The notes: generated from the letters alone by a model not told the origin. DNA of 64,000 nucleotides from Lumbricus terrestris (GCA_949752735.1 OX457047.1:5556026-5620025); one strand, 5' to 3'; numbered from the stretch's first letter, positions 46,734-59,529 are shown. A program made the numbers and translations.

Positions 46734-48914
46734 TGATTGCAGAAAAGTCAAAGACGGTTGAAACAGAAACAGATATTTTGACCAAGTAATTACCCACCAA
46801 CATTGGAAAAAAATATTTAAAAGCATTTCGATTTCTTTCGTTCAGTTTCCTCCCCATCATCTCTCTCGCATCTATTGTGGCTCTCAACGGGTTAGTTAGC
46901 AGAGACAACGTAAATTAATAATAGTTATCGTCGGGAGATAATGATCCTATAAATATAAAAATTATTTTATTCCGATGACTAAAAACATTTTAAAAATTCA
47001 TTTATTTCACCTGTAACCGGCGCTATAAATAATGAAATGCTATCTATATGCAGACAAAGTGTTTATTCTTCGACGGCAATTACCATATCTTATTATACTT
47101 TAAACATTATCCCGAAAAGGTGCAAATGATGTCATTGTATGATGATGATATTTGTATTATATTCCTTTAGACAAATTTTAAACGAGAGAAGATGTGAAAT
47201 TATTTTGTACCGGTTTCCGCCAATATAGACCTACATCATAATATTATTATGTGAAGATAACACGCAGTGGCGAAGATAATAGGAAGATAATAGGTATCGC
47301 CCACATCAATTCTATCGAGAGGAGGCAAAAATGAGGCGTTGACATTGGCTCCTCTGACTTAGACGCTGACAATGTAAACCAAGAGTGTAATGTTTCATAT
47401 GACGTAGTATGTTGTATCGCATTCTTGCATAATTTTAGGTGGCCCTGAAAAAGACCGTTTAGTTGGCCCTGAAAGGACCGCTTTGGTGGCCCTAAAAGGA
47501 CCGCTTGGGTGGCCCTAAAAGGAGCGCTTAGTTTGTCCTGAAAGAGACCGTATAATGGGCCTATGATTAGGCCAACTAAAATTACGCTCTGCAACATTTT
47601 ATAGGCCAAATTTGCATCTAAAAAGAGGTGTGCAATCATTTTGCACAGTTAGCGCCGATTTATGCTTCGGCCTACCACAATATCACGGATTAACGACTAT
47701 TAATAATATAATAGTCGTTAAACAGTCATTGAATATTATTCATTTATTGTACGCTCGTTGACAGAGACGCTTCACGGTACAAAGGCTGCAGTTTAGAATT
47801 AGAATAATGAAAAATAATTGTCAGTAAATAGGTTGAGGAGTGAATAAAGGATCAAGGTCTGCATAATACGGTAAAACCATGGGGTTATAATATAGAATGA
47901 GTCTAGATGGGAAGAGAGAGCGTAGAACAACTGGTTTCTTAGTATTCAGTATGAAACCTTCATTTGGTTGATATCAGCATCACTCACAAACTGTTTCGTC
48001 TCCTTCTCTGCATAAGTGCGTCAAGTCGCTGAAACACAGCAACCGAACGATGATTGTTATAGCCGCCCTCCTGTCTATCCACGTTTGGACTGGCATTATC
48101 CGAATGTGGTCAGCGGAGGTTTTCATGAGAACGTTGACATCACACGTACCGAAGTTTCACTTGCATTTAAACCGAAATTGATCCTGCAATTCTGCGGCAA
48201 TTAAAAAAAACTAACGCTAATCATTAACATTGGAGTAGCGTGCATCTAGACACCTTTTAATTACATTCTCCGGTGCAATAACCATGGTAGTCATTCTAGC
48301 TAAATCGTTTCAGTGTCTTCGTCTTCGATAATTTTACCAATATTCATAACATCGATAATAATTATTATTAATATTGATATCTCCACAATTGATGTCGGCT
48401 CAAGCACGTCCTCCCTCACCATTGGTTGTGCTACTTAGTTATGATAAGAAAATATTACAATTTTAGAAAATAAAATTTAGTTGTCGATATATTTAAACAA
48501 AATCGCTGCGGACACAATCGATGCAAAAATGCTATCAAATATCTATTAAAAAACGACATGCTCTTCTTTTGCCGAAGAAACAATTAATAGTGTTGATCGT
48601 TAGATGGATTGTCGCCTTGTAGATAACACAAGCTCATTAATTGATTGATGACAAAATTTAATAGGTACTTGTTCTTGACATCCCTTCCAGTAAAGTCTCA
48701 CTACGCCGATGCAGTAGTGACGCCAATCACGCAGTGTCCTATTTTTACGGAGATTACCTAGGGATTCTGCACGGAAACATGGGTCTCAAGTGAGTATTAA
48801 GCCAATAATTATGTGCATGATGTCATATTGAGTCACACTAGTTCTGTGTCTATTTTCATGGTTTCAAATGCTTTTTATTTGTGTCGCGTTATCGTGCTAA
48901 GCATGGATAAATAC
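46734..48914. other. 2.2 kb, no gene; one minisatellite and one hairpin
   Basis: 47440-47552 holds about five ~24-bp units GGTGGCCCT(A/G)AAAGGACCGCT. 47691-47720 is a 12-bp-stem hairpin (TAACGACTATTA / TAATAGTCGTTA). The remainder is AT-rich spacer without recognisable coding or RNA. Confidence 0.55.
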
Positions 48915-49715
48915 CATAGATGTAAAAAACGATGAAAAGAAAATAAAAAACGGTAAAAAACGTCGTTTTTTTCGAAATAATAAAAAACGACAAAAAAACG
49001 ATAAAAAACGGAAACGGAAAATAATTTGCCTTTTGTTACATCTGAAATTTCATTTTCAGCTTACAAACCTTAATTGCTTATGCAATTTTATTAAGAAACT
49101 GCAAATAACACAACTTTATTATTAGGCCAAAATAATTGGTATACATGTAAGTAACATTAATCTACCACAGTTATTTTTTCTTATAACTTTCGTTTAATAA
49201 GAAATTCGGACAAATTAAAGGTATTGAAATCTTTTCAAATTTAAATTGTAGACATAAGTCCACATTATAAGTTTATGCTGATCGACATAACACAATTAAA
49301 ATCTAACCAGAAGCAAAAACCACAGATGTTTACTAAATTATATGTTGTACATTATTGTGTGCTTAAAATTACTACTTATAAATATTAATAATTATGCCGA
49401 AGAATTTTATATCAAAATATTTCTTAGAAATTTCATTTCTTGTAGGGATCTACTACATGTATTTCTCAAAATTATGACTTAAACAATTACATAAAGACCC
49501 TATAGTTAACTGCATCCTTGAGAGTACGTTGAAAACGTATGGAATATTAGACAAAAATTAAATTAAGGAAAACAGTATTAGACAGCAAATAATTAAATAG
49601 AGTTACATAAAAATCGAAAAAAAACGATAAAAAACGATGGGAAAAATAAAAAAAACGAAAAAACGACGTTTTTTGGGAGAGAATAAAAAACGAAAAAACG
49701 TTTTTTACAACTATG
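48915..49715. mobile_element. 801-bp hAT-type MITE, AT-rich
   Basis: Termini CATAGATGTAAAAAACG and inverted CGTTTTTTACAACTATG, exact 8-bp duplication ATAAATAC (48907-48914 and 49716-49723). Both ~100-bp ends are packed with AAAAAACG repeats, including AAAAAACGTCGTTTTTT. No ORF. Confidence 0.88.
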
Positions 49716-49852
49716 ATAAATACACACTCCCAGCCGCTGCACGGATACGTGAGGGTACTAGACAGAGGAAGACCTCGAGAAAATGGATACGAGAGATGCA
49801 ACGGAGAAGATCAGGAATAAGGAGACATGGATACGTCAAGTTGATGAGAAGT

Positions 49853-50147
<295 letters not shown>

Positions 50148-50347
50148 NNNNNNNNNNNNNNNNNNNNNNNNNNNNNNNNNNNNNNNNNNNNNNNNNNNNN
50201 NNNNNNNNNNNNNNNNNNNNNNNNNNNNNNNNNNNNNNNNNNNNNNNNNNNNNNNNNNNNNNNNNNNNNNNNNNNNNNNNNNNNNNNNNNNNNNNNNNNN
50301 NNNNNNNNNNNNNNNNNNNNNNNNNNNNNNNNNNNNNNNNNNNNNNN
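50148..50347. other. Assembly gap (200 N)
   Basis: Exactly 200 N, which looks like a placeholder length. It begins inside the GGGA repeat and ends inside the intron homologous to 7818; exon 2 of the duplicate EF-hand gene would lie in it or be absent. Confidence 0.98.
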
Positions 50348-50858
50348 ATTCAACGCTTAGCTGAGATTCATTCTCGGTCGCTGGTCCTATAAAATGGAAT
50401 GGCCTCACTGCTACACTTCGATTATTGCCAATTATTGGTCACTTCACTCTGTTCCTGAAGAACTTCACAACTGCCCCATATAGCCGTGGTTGAACCGGGA
50501 GCGCTTCCGAAATTATAGAAAAACTCAGATTGATTGGAAGATAGTTGATTGTTTCGCTTAAAGGCAAGCGTCTGTAAGGTTGTGGTTCAACAAATGCACA
50601 TAGAATAATTGCGTTTTTATTAGCACAAAATGCTCCAATCTCAACACAGATCATCGCATTTATTATAACTATGTCGTCGTTTGTATGACAGCGGAAGCTG
50701 TAATCGCACTTACGAGTAACGAATGCTTATTTGGTTCTTTAGCCAGTATCAATATTATTATACATGCACATAATTAGTGATAATAATAAATGATTATTCG
50801 TAATATAGCCTAAGTGTTTATATAGTCCTTTATTGCATATAATTGGTCTTTGTCCTAC

Positions 50859-50907
50859 CATGTGCAATCACCAGGAAACAGAGCATCAGCAACAGGAATG
50901 TCTTCAT
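50859..50907 (-). CDS. Signal-peptide exon of the EF-hand paralogue (partial gene)
   Basis: Same 49-nt exon as 8399-8351, with donor CATG|GTAGGA and acceptor TTTCAG kept. It encodes MKTFLLLMLCFLVIAH, one Leu-to-Phe change from copy A, which preserves the hydrophobic signal. Intact splice signals and a conservative change suggest a gene that is or recently was functional. The rest of the coding sequence is not visible: the assembly gap follows ~510 bp downstream. Confidence 0.65.
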
Positions 50908-51204
50908 CTGAAACATTGACATAATGGGAAAAGTCGTTAGATTTTATAATTCTCGGACATAATGAGTTCGGATCTTATTTCATTTAAATTGCTCTCATAA
51001 TTATTTCATAAGTGCGAAGGGTTTTACTAACTGCAAAGAAACATTGTTCTGTTAATTTTGAAACACAAATTGAATCTACGTAATTAGGGCGGTAAATAGC
51101 AGATAAGATTTCATGATTATCAAATTTTCGGCACCGAATACCTCTAACTGCTTTTGACAAAAAATCATTATAAGCTGTTGTAAAACAATATTTTCATTGC
51201 AAAT

Positions 51205-51652
51205 TGTTGGGTATCACGATTGTTCTGGGCATGGGATGGCCTATGGTCACGGACCAGAGACTATGCTAGACGTTAGGGAGACATCTAGCGACGGACTAGG
51301 CCTGTTTAAGGTTTGACTTCAGGGGACATTCCGAGACTCTCTGATGTGTTGTTAGACTAAGGTCTTACTGTGTGTGCAGTTTATTGTCAGAGATCTCCTG
51401 TAACCTAAGTTTAGTTAAGGTTCTTTCTTGGTACACCCAATAGCGGTGTCTTAGTTAAGTTTCGTCGTCGTCAGCCTGTTGCTGCTTGGAAGACGTGTTT
51501 GTCTTGTGTTCGACTCTGAAGGAGCGTTATTGTCGACTTTCCAGCTGGACTGCAGTTTGGTAACTGTATCATTTTAGTTTTCTATTGAATTATACCCTTA
51601 AAACTAGACACGATTCTTTGCTTTGAGCTTAACCTGGGAGGAAATCGTAAAA
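51205..51652. mobile_element. 448-bp insertion in copy B (possible solo LTR)
   Basis: Absent from copy A, where TTCCAAATGAAAATGC is continuous. Starts TGTTGGGTATCACG; flanked by AAAT on both sides (51201-51204, 51653-51656). The TG start and 4-bp repeat suggest a solo LTR, but the right end does not finish in CA, so the class is uncertain. Confidence 0.5.
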
Positions 51653-51930
51653 AAATGAAAACGCATTAATCGTGAGGAATACGAACACATGCAAAGAAAT
51701 AGCTAAATTGACAACTAAATAAACCTGCTACTAAGAGTCAAGACGTCGTTGTGCATACTCTTTATTGCCCGACCATCATTAAAGTGTCTTGAATGAACTT
51801 CTCCTTGTTGGCTACTTTTTCATTATCTATATGTTAGCAAGGGACAGCTTGAAAATCTGCAAATCTGGTGATTGCAAGAAAAAATAATTTTATCAAATAG
51901 CAATCGTACTAAGTAAGAATAAAACACTTC

Positions 51931-52060
51931 ACCTTTCAATTTCTCGACTTTTGTCTTAGAAGAATCGATTGAAGGAATCGCTTCAGATCGTTTTCACCAA
52001 ACTTTCACTAAAATTGTAAAGTATCTCACGAATTACCTGCAGCACGTGGGACCTTTTATT
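51931..52060 (-). promoter_or_regulatory. Conserved candidate promoter/5'UTR exon of the paralogue
   Basis: Same TATA-like ATAAAAGG (near 52052-52059) and donor GAAAG|GTGAAG (51933/51932) as copy A. Small insertions separate them but order is kept. Functional status is inferred only. Confidence 0.4.
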
Positions 52061-52666
52061 CAATCCAGGGAATATGTATTCTCGTGCTACTTGTGTGAAA
52101 ATTAACATCAGGAAACATGTCTGCCATTAAATATCCATAAGTGAAATTTATTACTGGCAATAAGAAAATGCATAGCTGCAAATCAAACCAAGCACGTGTG
52201 CTTAGAAACAGGATTTGCTATTGATCTGTAATAACAAAGAGCACAATAGGATTATCACAATAAGATTTAATGCACGAAATAACAACAGTCTCGTGATTGT
52301 GAATAATTTATTGCGAGCCTATTCAAATACGCAGATTTAATTTCCGCTGAAACCCGGCAGTTTTTCTATCACGGAAAAGCAAAATCCCTGTACAGAAAAT
52401 ACTTTAGTTTTGCCAACACCTGTAAATCAAAACGTCGCTATGAATTTTATCGTGCCTGTCATTCTTTTGTGCTCTGTCCTTAATTGCATGCGTGTGTCAC
52501 AGAGGTTGGTGAAGAAATATTACCTTTTCCGATTATTTTTTGAGTTATGCATATTTTCTGAATAAATCAGGAAATGAAGGAAAGTGAGAGGCACGCAATT
52601 TGTCTACACCTGATAACATAGGCGGGAAGAAGGTCCAGATTCAGCTTTTTTAACCGTGTAAAATGG

Positions 52667-52861
52667 CAGGGCTTTTTTTTAACGTGCAGTTGTACACAAA
52701 ATGCGCAGTTCTAAATGGATCTGTGCAGTTGTAGAAGCACTTCTGCACAGTTAAAACTAGCAAAAAGGTCATTGTCCTCCGATTGGAAGTAATTTACCAT
52801 GGATGATGGTACAAGAAAGAAAAAGTTGTGCAGTTCTAAAAATTCGTTAAAAACAGCCCTG
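52667..52861 (-). mobile_element. 195-bp hAT-type MITE (GTGCAGTTGTACAC family), complete
   Basis: Termini CAGGGCTTTTTTTTAAC and GTTAAAAACAGCCCTG; exact 8-bp duplication TAAAATGG (52659-52666, 52862-52869). Defines the ends of the family found also at 10.6, 27.4 and 32.9 kb. Confidence 0.88.
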
Positions 52862-52869
52862 TAAAATGG

Positions 52870-53587
52870 TATCTTTTCCCCGGCTAGCTCACCCAAGAAG
52901 GCGCAGAAAATGGCTCTTTTCACGAACGAAACTTTAATTGAATGACTAAAAAGGTCATTAACGTATTTTTCAGCGAGATTTCAACCCGACGACTAAAAAA
53001 TAGTCATCAATTTTTTTCCCGAGAAAATTTTTGTCGGCGCCGCTCATTCTGGACCAAGTCTCAGCGTCAACAAAGCACAAGTTCATATTTGAACCCACAC
53101 CCAAGAACGAAAACCAAAGTCGACTTCAACCGTGTTTACAGCCAACAAGTACGTCTTCATTATCGGGTGCCTGTCCAACTCCTGGATGAAACTGGAAGGC
53201 GCCACTAATCATCATTATTGTGCCAGAGCGTCGTTATGCTTAAATACAAATCTGTTGCAGCCGATCGAGGTCGCTATAGGCATGCGAAATTACGGCTTAT
53301 TTTTGTCACTGCTTGAACACCTTTAAAATGGTTTCTAAAAATGTTATTTAATTGTAATTTTCGCCGGATGGGATTGAACTAACATCAGTGCCGGCGCTAG
53401 CACCCCCGTACCCCCCAATTGGGGGGGGGGGCGAGTCTGAAAGGGGCCCCACATTTAGCCGGTCATTATGACTATTTGTGACTGTACAGATCCGTTCTGG
53501 TGCATGCCTCAACTAACCATATGGCACTGCCATAGCAGACCTAATGCAAATATCATACTGGTTTTGGGCATAAGTATATAACCATTA
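52870..53587. other. Spacer with hAT-like remnants
   Basis: Two GACTAAAAA...GTCAT hairpin motifs (52943-52965, 52990-53010) and, at 53389, CAGTGCCGGCGCTAGCACCC, which resembles a hAT terminus. No gene. Confidence 0.45.
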
Positions 53588-54325
53588 AACGACGAAGGGA
53601 AAAGATATGGGCTCAAGATGAATTTTGAGAAGTGTAAGACAATGGTGTTCGGAGCAAAAGATCTACCCAGAAGAATGGAAATAGACGGAAACAAACTGGA
53701 AAATGTAGAAAATTTCACCTATTTAGGGTGCGTCAACACATACAACCTAGATAGCAAGGCAGGATTACGGGTAAGGATTGGGAAAGCATCAGCAGCGTTG
53801 CGTGCAATGGACAAAATCTGGAAGAGTAAATCTATACAACTGAAGTTAAAACTGGAAGTGCTAAGAACCTGCGTGTTCAGCAGCATGCTTTAGGGATGTG
53901 AAGCGTGGACAATAACAAAGGAGTCAGAAGGAAGAATACTCGCTTTCGAGAGAAGGTGCTACAGGAAGATCTTGCGAATTGGATGGATGCAGAAAGTAAC
54001 AAACGCAGAACTGTATAGGCGAATAGACCACACAGAGAACCTTATGCAGAAAATAATAACAAGGAAGCTAGATCTCTTCGGCCACATATGCAGGATGGAC
54101 AATAGCAGAAAGATCAAGACAGTTGTGCTTGGAAGAAAGGAGGGATCCAACAGGAAAGGACGACCACACAAGGAATGGCTGGATAACATATCAGAATGGT
54201 GTGGAGCATCACTACAGGACCTAACACACGCTGCCTTGGAGAGACAAACCTGGCGTGGAATAACGAGAACGGCATCGAGCACCTACGGGCATTGGTCCCT
54301 CGGTTGTTGATGATGATGATGAACT
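53588..54325 (+). pseudogene. RTE-like LINE 3' end with (GAT)n tail
   Basis: RT C-terminal region: NDEGKRYGLKMNFEKCKTMV, NFTYLGCVNTYNLDSKAGL, RIGKASAALRAM, then a stop where Tyr is expected before GCEAWT, then YRKILRIGWMQKVTNAELY, LDLFGHICRMD, RKGRPHKEWLDNISEW and a terminal stop followed by TGATGATGATGATG. One internal stop; 5' truncated. The pattern GHICRM...GRP..W(L/I)D(N/D)I is typical of RTE-type endonuclease-reverse transcriptases. Confidence 0.82.
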
Positions 54326-54599
54326 AATTTTTATACAATTTTTACTCAAATTTCACTAAAAACGAGATTATTTCCTAAATTCACAAGTTTAGATATGACT
54401 GTTTGCAAATATTCAGAAAGATTGAAGTATTATTTCTGGTTGGATTAAACCGATTTCTTCTTTGTCGTTTAACGCGAAATCAACTTTTTTTGAGTTAATG
54501 TCTTTTTGCTTAGCACGGCAGTGCAGCCCGCTTGCTAAGAAAGGTGTCTAAACATTTTGAAATCTTTGATAATTTTGATGACAAACTTAGCTGTGTTAA

Positions 54600-55250
54600 C
54601 ACTCGAGTGCCCAAGGTATTTTTTGGTACACGAAGGCCCAAGGGGGGGTCCGCGCGGACCCCAGCGTTTTCATGGTAATATATTGAGAAGGGATTGGAAT
54701 ATCGTTACAGAATTTAGTTCTATGTATTCCCAGATGAATTTGCAATCGATTGATGTATCTTATACCACAATAACACCACCTGGTGTAAAATAATAGTGTA
54801 AAACCTCTTGATACACATTTATGCTTGCTTGCGTCATTTACCGAAGGAAGTCTATCGTTTTCATGCTAAAATCTTGAGAAGGGATTGGAATATCATAACA
54901 GAATTTAGTTCTATGTAATCCAAAATGAATTTTCAGTCGACTGATGTATCTTATATCACAATAGCACCACCTAGTGCAAAATAATAGTGTAAAAATCTCA
55001 TGATACACAGTATAATGCTTGCTTGCGTCATTTACCGAAGGAATAGCAGCAAATCTTGCGGTACCCTTAGTATACGATGTGGTTGTGGGGTACAGGGTTG
55101 GACAATACTCACGCAAAATATACCATTCGATGCCCAAATGGTTGCTCTAGGAATACCTAAAAGCATTTTTGCATATCTATAGCCGTTAAAAAGTTATCCG
55201 GAAAAAACGGGCCTGGGGTCCGGTCGGACCCCCCCTTGGGCACTCGAGGG
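54600..55250. mobile_element. piggyBac-like MITE, 651 bp, copy 2 (inverted)
   Basis: TTAA at 54596-54599 and 55251-55254. Ends CACTCGAGTGCCCAAG and CTTGGGCACTCGAGGG. It is the reverse complement of 18472-19123 with only scattered differences, so both moved recently. Confidence 0.87.
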
Positions 55251-55254
55251 TTAA

Positions 55255-55784
55255 TTAAGATCTGTTTTAACAAGCAGTTAAGATAAACTGCTTAAAATCT
55301 GCAGTTAAGCAACATTGTGTAAATTCTGTAATAAAGTTGAATTGAGTAGACTCTATAAACCAAATTTTGTAGGTATAGGTAGGCCTTTTGTCAAATATTG
55401 CCAATACTGCGTGCTGCAGACACGTGCAGATTTGTTTTTTTTGTCTTGTGGTAGAAATGTGGAGAATACCGGAATAACAACTTCATTGTGTAGGCTACTT
55501 CTGCTTCATCATGGTTTCGCATTGACGGCCACTAACTGCATCTGTACAATTATTTGCTGTTGCGAATTCAATGCCCACAGCAATTGAAGTAGAAAACAAT
55601 TTGAACCTTGGTTCCGATCGCAAAAGAACTGCTGAATCGATTTTTAAGGCTTTTTTCTTTAAAAAATAAAACACCAGATGGCTTTTGCAGGCCGCATTAA
55701 TCGGGTCCACGGGCCGCATGCGGCCCGCGTGCCGCGTGTTTGAGACCTCTTGTTTAGAGCTTGAAGGTGTGATATAACAAGTGC
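55255..55784. other. Spacer with a hAT-type terminus
   Basis: Near 55690-55747, GGGCCGCATGCGGCCCGCGT ... GTTTGAGACCTCTTG looks like the inverse of a widespread hAT terminus (CA.GGTCTCAAACACGCGGC). The opposite end was not found. Confidence 0.4.
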
Positions 55785-57260
55785 ATCATCATCATCATTA
55801 TCCATGGGTTAGCAACCCGTAGGCATATAGGCATTCCCTACCCGGTTTCATAGCATTGCCAGCCTTAAGCGCCTTCTTATTGGCAGATCCCAAATCATGA
55901 ATATTCATAACCAATGATGTCAGTGGCTTCGTTTCGTTTAGTAGAAAACAATTTGAACATTGGTTCAGATTACTGCGGATAGTGTTGGCAATATCAATAA
56001 TCTTATAGGTTAAATAACTGGCAACCTTTGCGTCCATTAATAGGCTATGGTATGATAACTACCTGCTAAGATTTATAAAGTGATTTAGTAAATAGATAGG
56101 GCCTACATCATACAGTTTTACATAATGGGATAAGGCAACGCTGCGTGCTCTATTGATGAGTTAAATGCCTAATGGGACATCAACAAATTAATGATGCAGT
56201 ATAACATAGAAGTAATAATAAAGTAAGTCTTTAATAGTAGGTCTAATAGGCTACGCAACATGGCAGCACTAATAAAGTAGGCCTATAGCAATAGGCCATA
56301 CATGACAAGTAATGTAAAACAAATGCTGATAAGTGTAAAGCATCCGAGTAGTGAAATCCATTCTGGTGAGAAAGTCAGAACATGGAATTAGAAAGTCGTC
56401 GTGTTAACGTGGATGCAAAGTGCTCTGATTCATGATTAAAAATAATTAAATTTGAATTACTTGAATGAAGATAACTGTCGCACTTAAATTAATAAAACTT
56501 CTACTTTATATGCAATCGCGCATGGATCGCACATAAAATTTTGAATGATTTTCACTAGAACTGAGACATGAACAAACTTATTTAAGCTCAAAATATTACT
56601 GGCTATCGAACAGTAGGCATGGAAATGAGACAATTCATGAAACTAAATAATTCAATGGGGAATGTGTGGAACGCTAATAATTTTCAACTGGTGCGGATTT
56701 ACTGAAATCTAGTCAAATCTAATGTTATGACTTCTGTAGCACAGTTTTGATTTTTGGCTTTTGAACCATCGAAGCAGACGCCTGTTGCATCACATAGCTG
56801 TTGAGCACGGTGTGTTATTGAAGCGATGAGTTGGTTGATGACATATTCGCTGGCACGCATGTAACAACGCGTAGCTTTCTTATTTTATTTTGTGCTCTGA
56901 TTAGAAGTCTACCTTCACACTTTTCGATTACTTGACTATCGAATGACAACTCGTTAAAACTCTAAGGGTAAAAGCATCGCAATCAGTCATTCCCCCCACC
57001 CCCGTAGACAACAGCAGCAACAACAGCGCACGAGAAGGCGTTAGACACGTCATTGGTTATGAATATTCATAAGCAGGAGCCGCCCAATGAGAAGGCGTTA
57101 TGGCGGACAATGCTATGAAATCGGGTAGGGAATGCCTATATGCAACCCGTAGGTGTCCAATGCACACTTTATCGTTCTCCTCCAAAGTCCGCGGTCCTAA
57201 GCAGATCTGCTTAAGCTGTAAATGTCTTGATTACACCACTCTTTGATGTCGTCTATAACA
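55785..57260 (-). repeat. Retroelement 3' end with (ATC)n, split by a TIR element
   Basis: Left side (CATCAT)n then TATCCATGGGTTAGCAACCCGTAG; right side resumes at 57143 AACCCGTAGGTGTCCAATGC and TCCTCCAAAGTCCGCGGTCC. One duplicated AACCCGTAG plus the element 55823-57142 interrupts it. The host sequence has a short-repeat tail like the RTE-like LINE above, but no coding. Confidence 0.55.
55823..57142. mobile_element. Mutator-like non-autonomous element (1.3 kb)
   Basis: Terminal inverted repeats of ~110 bp: GCATATAGGCATTCCCTACC at the left, its inverse at the right, continuing through TTTCATAGCATTG, GCCTTCT(T/C)ATTGG and TGAATATTCATAACCAATGA. Exact 9-bp duplication AACCCGTAG (55814-55822, 57143-57151). 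Long TIRs with a 9-bp duplication are the Mutator/MULE pattern. No transposase; interior AT-rich. Confidence 0.8.
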
Positions 57261-57759
57261 AGTGCACATACTTTAAAGCATTTCCTTTGACCTAAGATAA
57301 ATCGGGACTCTACAGTCTCTTCATCGCTTTTAGTCCGACGCTGTTAAATATATAACCAATTTTAAAATTGTCTTAAAGGTGTTCAGCGAGTGCGGTTAAT
57401 ATTTCATTGGACGAGAAATAACACCGAGGCCTCTCAGTTACATAACAAAAAAGTCTTAAAAACAACGGAAGTTGCAGTACTTTTAAATGGCGTCAATTCT
57501 ATTGCCAGTTCAGTTAGTCTAACTCATCAGGTTAGGCTGGTAAGAGGCGTTGTGCTATAAGCTATGATATAGCACTGAATACTGAATATACGTAACACAA
57601 CTGCCCCCATTTAGGTGGCGCCAGTCCCAAGTCTGTAAAAAGAGGGAAGTCAACGCCTGTCACCTTTATTAGGCCTGTACTCAACATCGCTAGCGGAAGT
57701 AATCGGTCACAAGATGCTATTAGACAAACAAAATGGTTTCTAAAATTGATGCCGTTGTT

Positions 57760-58153
57760 CAGGGGCGGATCCAGGGGGGGCAATCCGGCCATGCCCCCCC
57801 CCATTTAAAAATTGCATGGGACGTGGCCCCCATTCGGTTTCAGCAAGCTAATAAATAAATGTAGTCGGAGAGAAAAGCAGGACATCAGGCCCTCCTATTA
57901 CAAAATCGTACGGGACTTGCCCCCCCCCGTCGATTTAGCGGCGGATGTTTCGCGGAAAATTGGTCGATGACAAAAAAAGGTCATCAGTTTTTTCGGCGGA
58001 TGAAATGGTATCTTTTTCCCGGAAAAGTTGGTCGATGACTAAAAAAAAATAAAAAAAATTAAAAATCATGAGTTTTTTCGGCGGCACACAAAAATTTCCC
58101 ACCAACAAGACCAAAACTTTTGGCCCGCTTCGGAAATTTCTGTATCCGCCCTT
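57760..58153. mobile_element. Short member of the CAGGGGCGGATCC hAT family
   Basis: Left CAGGGGCGGATCCAGG, right TGTATCCGCCCTTG. Both ~150-bp ends match the 3.9-kb element at 10038-13914 (CAATCCGGCCATG, CATGGGACGTGGCCCCC; TTTTTCGGCG, TTTTGGCCC). Contains GACAAAAAAAGGTCATCAG. Target duplication not clear. Confidence 0.75.
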
Positions 58154-58523
58154 GATGAAGGGTATGAAAGGGTACGAAAGGTGGTGAACTTTTGCAAATA
58201 TAATTTGCTTTAAGTAAGAGGAAAACATGCAAAGAAAAATGAACGTTCTCAGGTCGTAAAAAGTGAATTAAAGGTGTCTAAGAAGAGATTTGAGTATAAA
58301 CAAATTGTTTTTATTGAGTGATTTACGACAGTTGGTTGGTTGGTTACGACAGCTCTAAGTTCTCAATCATACCAGGCTACACAGCCTTTTTTTATCTGAT
58401 AAACTCAGTCTTGTGATTCTAAATAGCGCTCGTGAATAAACTTGTGACTTTCGCTTTAGAATTGCGCTTTGGAAATCTTGAATTTGCGATTATGTTTACC
58501 ATTTATAAAAATTTAATGCTAGT

Positions 58524-58555
58524 ATGCAATACAATACAATACAATACAATACAAT
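58524..58555. repeat. (CAATA)n microsatellite
   Basis: About six pentamer units, similar to the run at 36347-36371. Confidence 0.9.
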
Positions 58556-58617
58556 GTGACAAAACACAATAAAAGCCGTTTACGTTAACCTGTTGACAAG
58601 AGAGTACCTGCATAATG

Positions 58618-58730
58618 TGCATGGATGGATCCGATTTGACCAGGGTCTATGACAACAGAGGTCGTTACCCTGGACAGAAATTTGCTCGGCGTATTACAGC
58701 ACTTAGGAGCAAGGTACTGAACCAATTATA
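58618..58730 (+). repeat. CAGGGTCTATGACAACAGAGG block
   Basis: Begins GGATGGATCCGATTTGACCA and continues GTTACCCTGGACAGAAATTT and GCTCGGCGTATTACAGCACT, matching 35400-35490 almost base for base. A diverged third version is near 58918-58980. Confidence 0.75.
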
Positions 58731-58980
58731 AGTGTGCATGCGTTGGGCCAGAACGTAATTATAGTGACATAATAATACCTAAAAGAGGTGTCTAATTTAT
58801 AAGCAGAAACCAAATAGTTTACGTCATCGTTTATTACATTAAAACCTGAGTGCCAAACCTCAATCAGTTTGATAATTGCTCATTACTTAGTTTCACAACC
58901 ATTCGTGTACCCGGTCGGATGAACAGATGCAGACTTTAACGAGGGCCAAGCGCAACAGAGGCTGCTACCATCTATAGAAA

Positions 58981-59529
58981 TTTGTAGCGGTTGTTTCAGT
59001 TCAGCGTTATTCTTTCATTCATTGCTTCATTCTGGGGATTTATATAGCGCCACTTCAAGAAACGGTTAGATGTGATAAACGCAGCTTCGAAAAGTGGTTA
59101 TTACAGATGCACTGCCCAACAACCGAAAAGGTTCGTCGTTGCCATAGGCGCAACCAGGTCCTAAAAGTTGGGGGGGACCATGGACCAAAAGAATTTTTTT
59201 TAGTAGAAGTAATATTAGCGAGCGCCAAGCGTGCGAAACTGCTATTGCCGAAGGCAGGAAGCGCCTAACGATTATGGGGTATGGGGGAGCGTCGTAAGCT
59301 CACCCATCGGGGTCTGGAGCGAAGCAATTTTGAGCATTTGATGCCGAACCGAGTGCATTTAGGTTCTAGTTTACCTGGGGGATATATGCCCAAAAACTTC
59401 GAAAAAATTCGATTTTCAGCACTACAGTGGTAGCATTTCAGGTAGTCATATTAACAGATTTCCTCGTCATTTAGTGCTTATAGTCTTTGTTTAAGACTTC
59501 AAAGTGCCCTCCACAATGTCGAAATGATA
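58981..59529. other. Spacer with LINE- and hAT-like ends
   Basis: 59010-59080 resembles the L2/CR1-like LINE end (TTTATATAGCGCCACTTCAA). At 59143 CATAGGCGCAACCAGG looks like a hAT-type terminus; its partner end was not seen. Confidence 0.4.

Larger units (their letters stand above)
50348..52612. repeat. Segmental duplication, copy B
   Basis: Matches copy A (7815-14110) from directly after the gap. Lacks the three hAT-type insertions of copy A but has its own ~448-bp insertion at 51205. Contains exon 1, 5'UTR candidate and TATA-like box of the EF-hand paralogue. Confidence 0.85.

Noticed and set aside
47440..47552. Link between the GGTGGCCCT minisatellite and the TAGGGTGGCCC transposon end
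   Set aside because: Only ~10 bp in common; no other end sequence, so chance is the simpler explanation.
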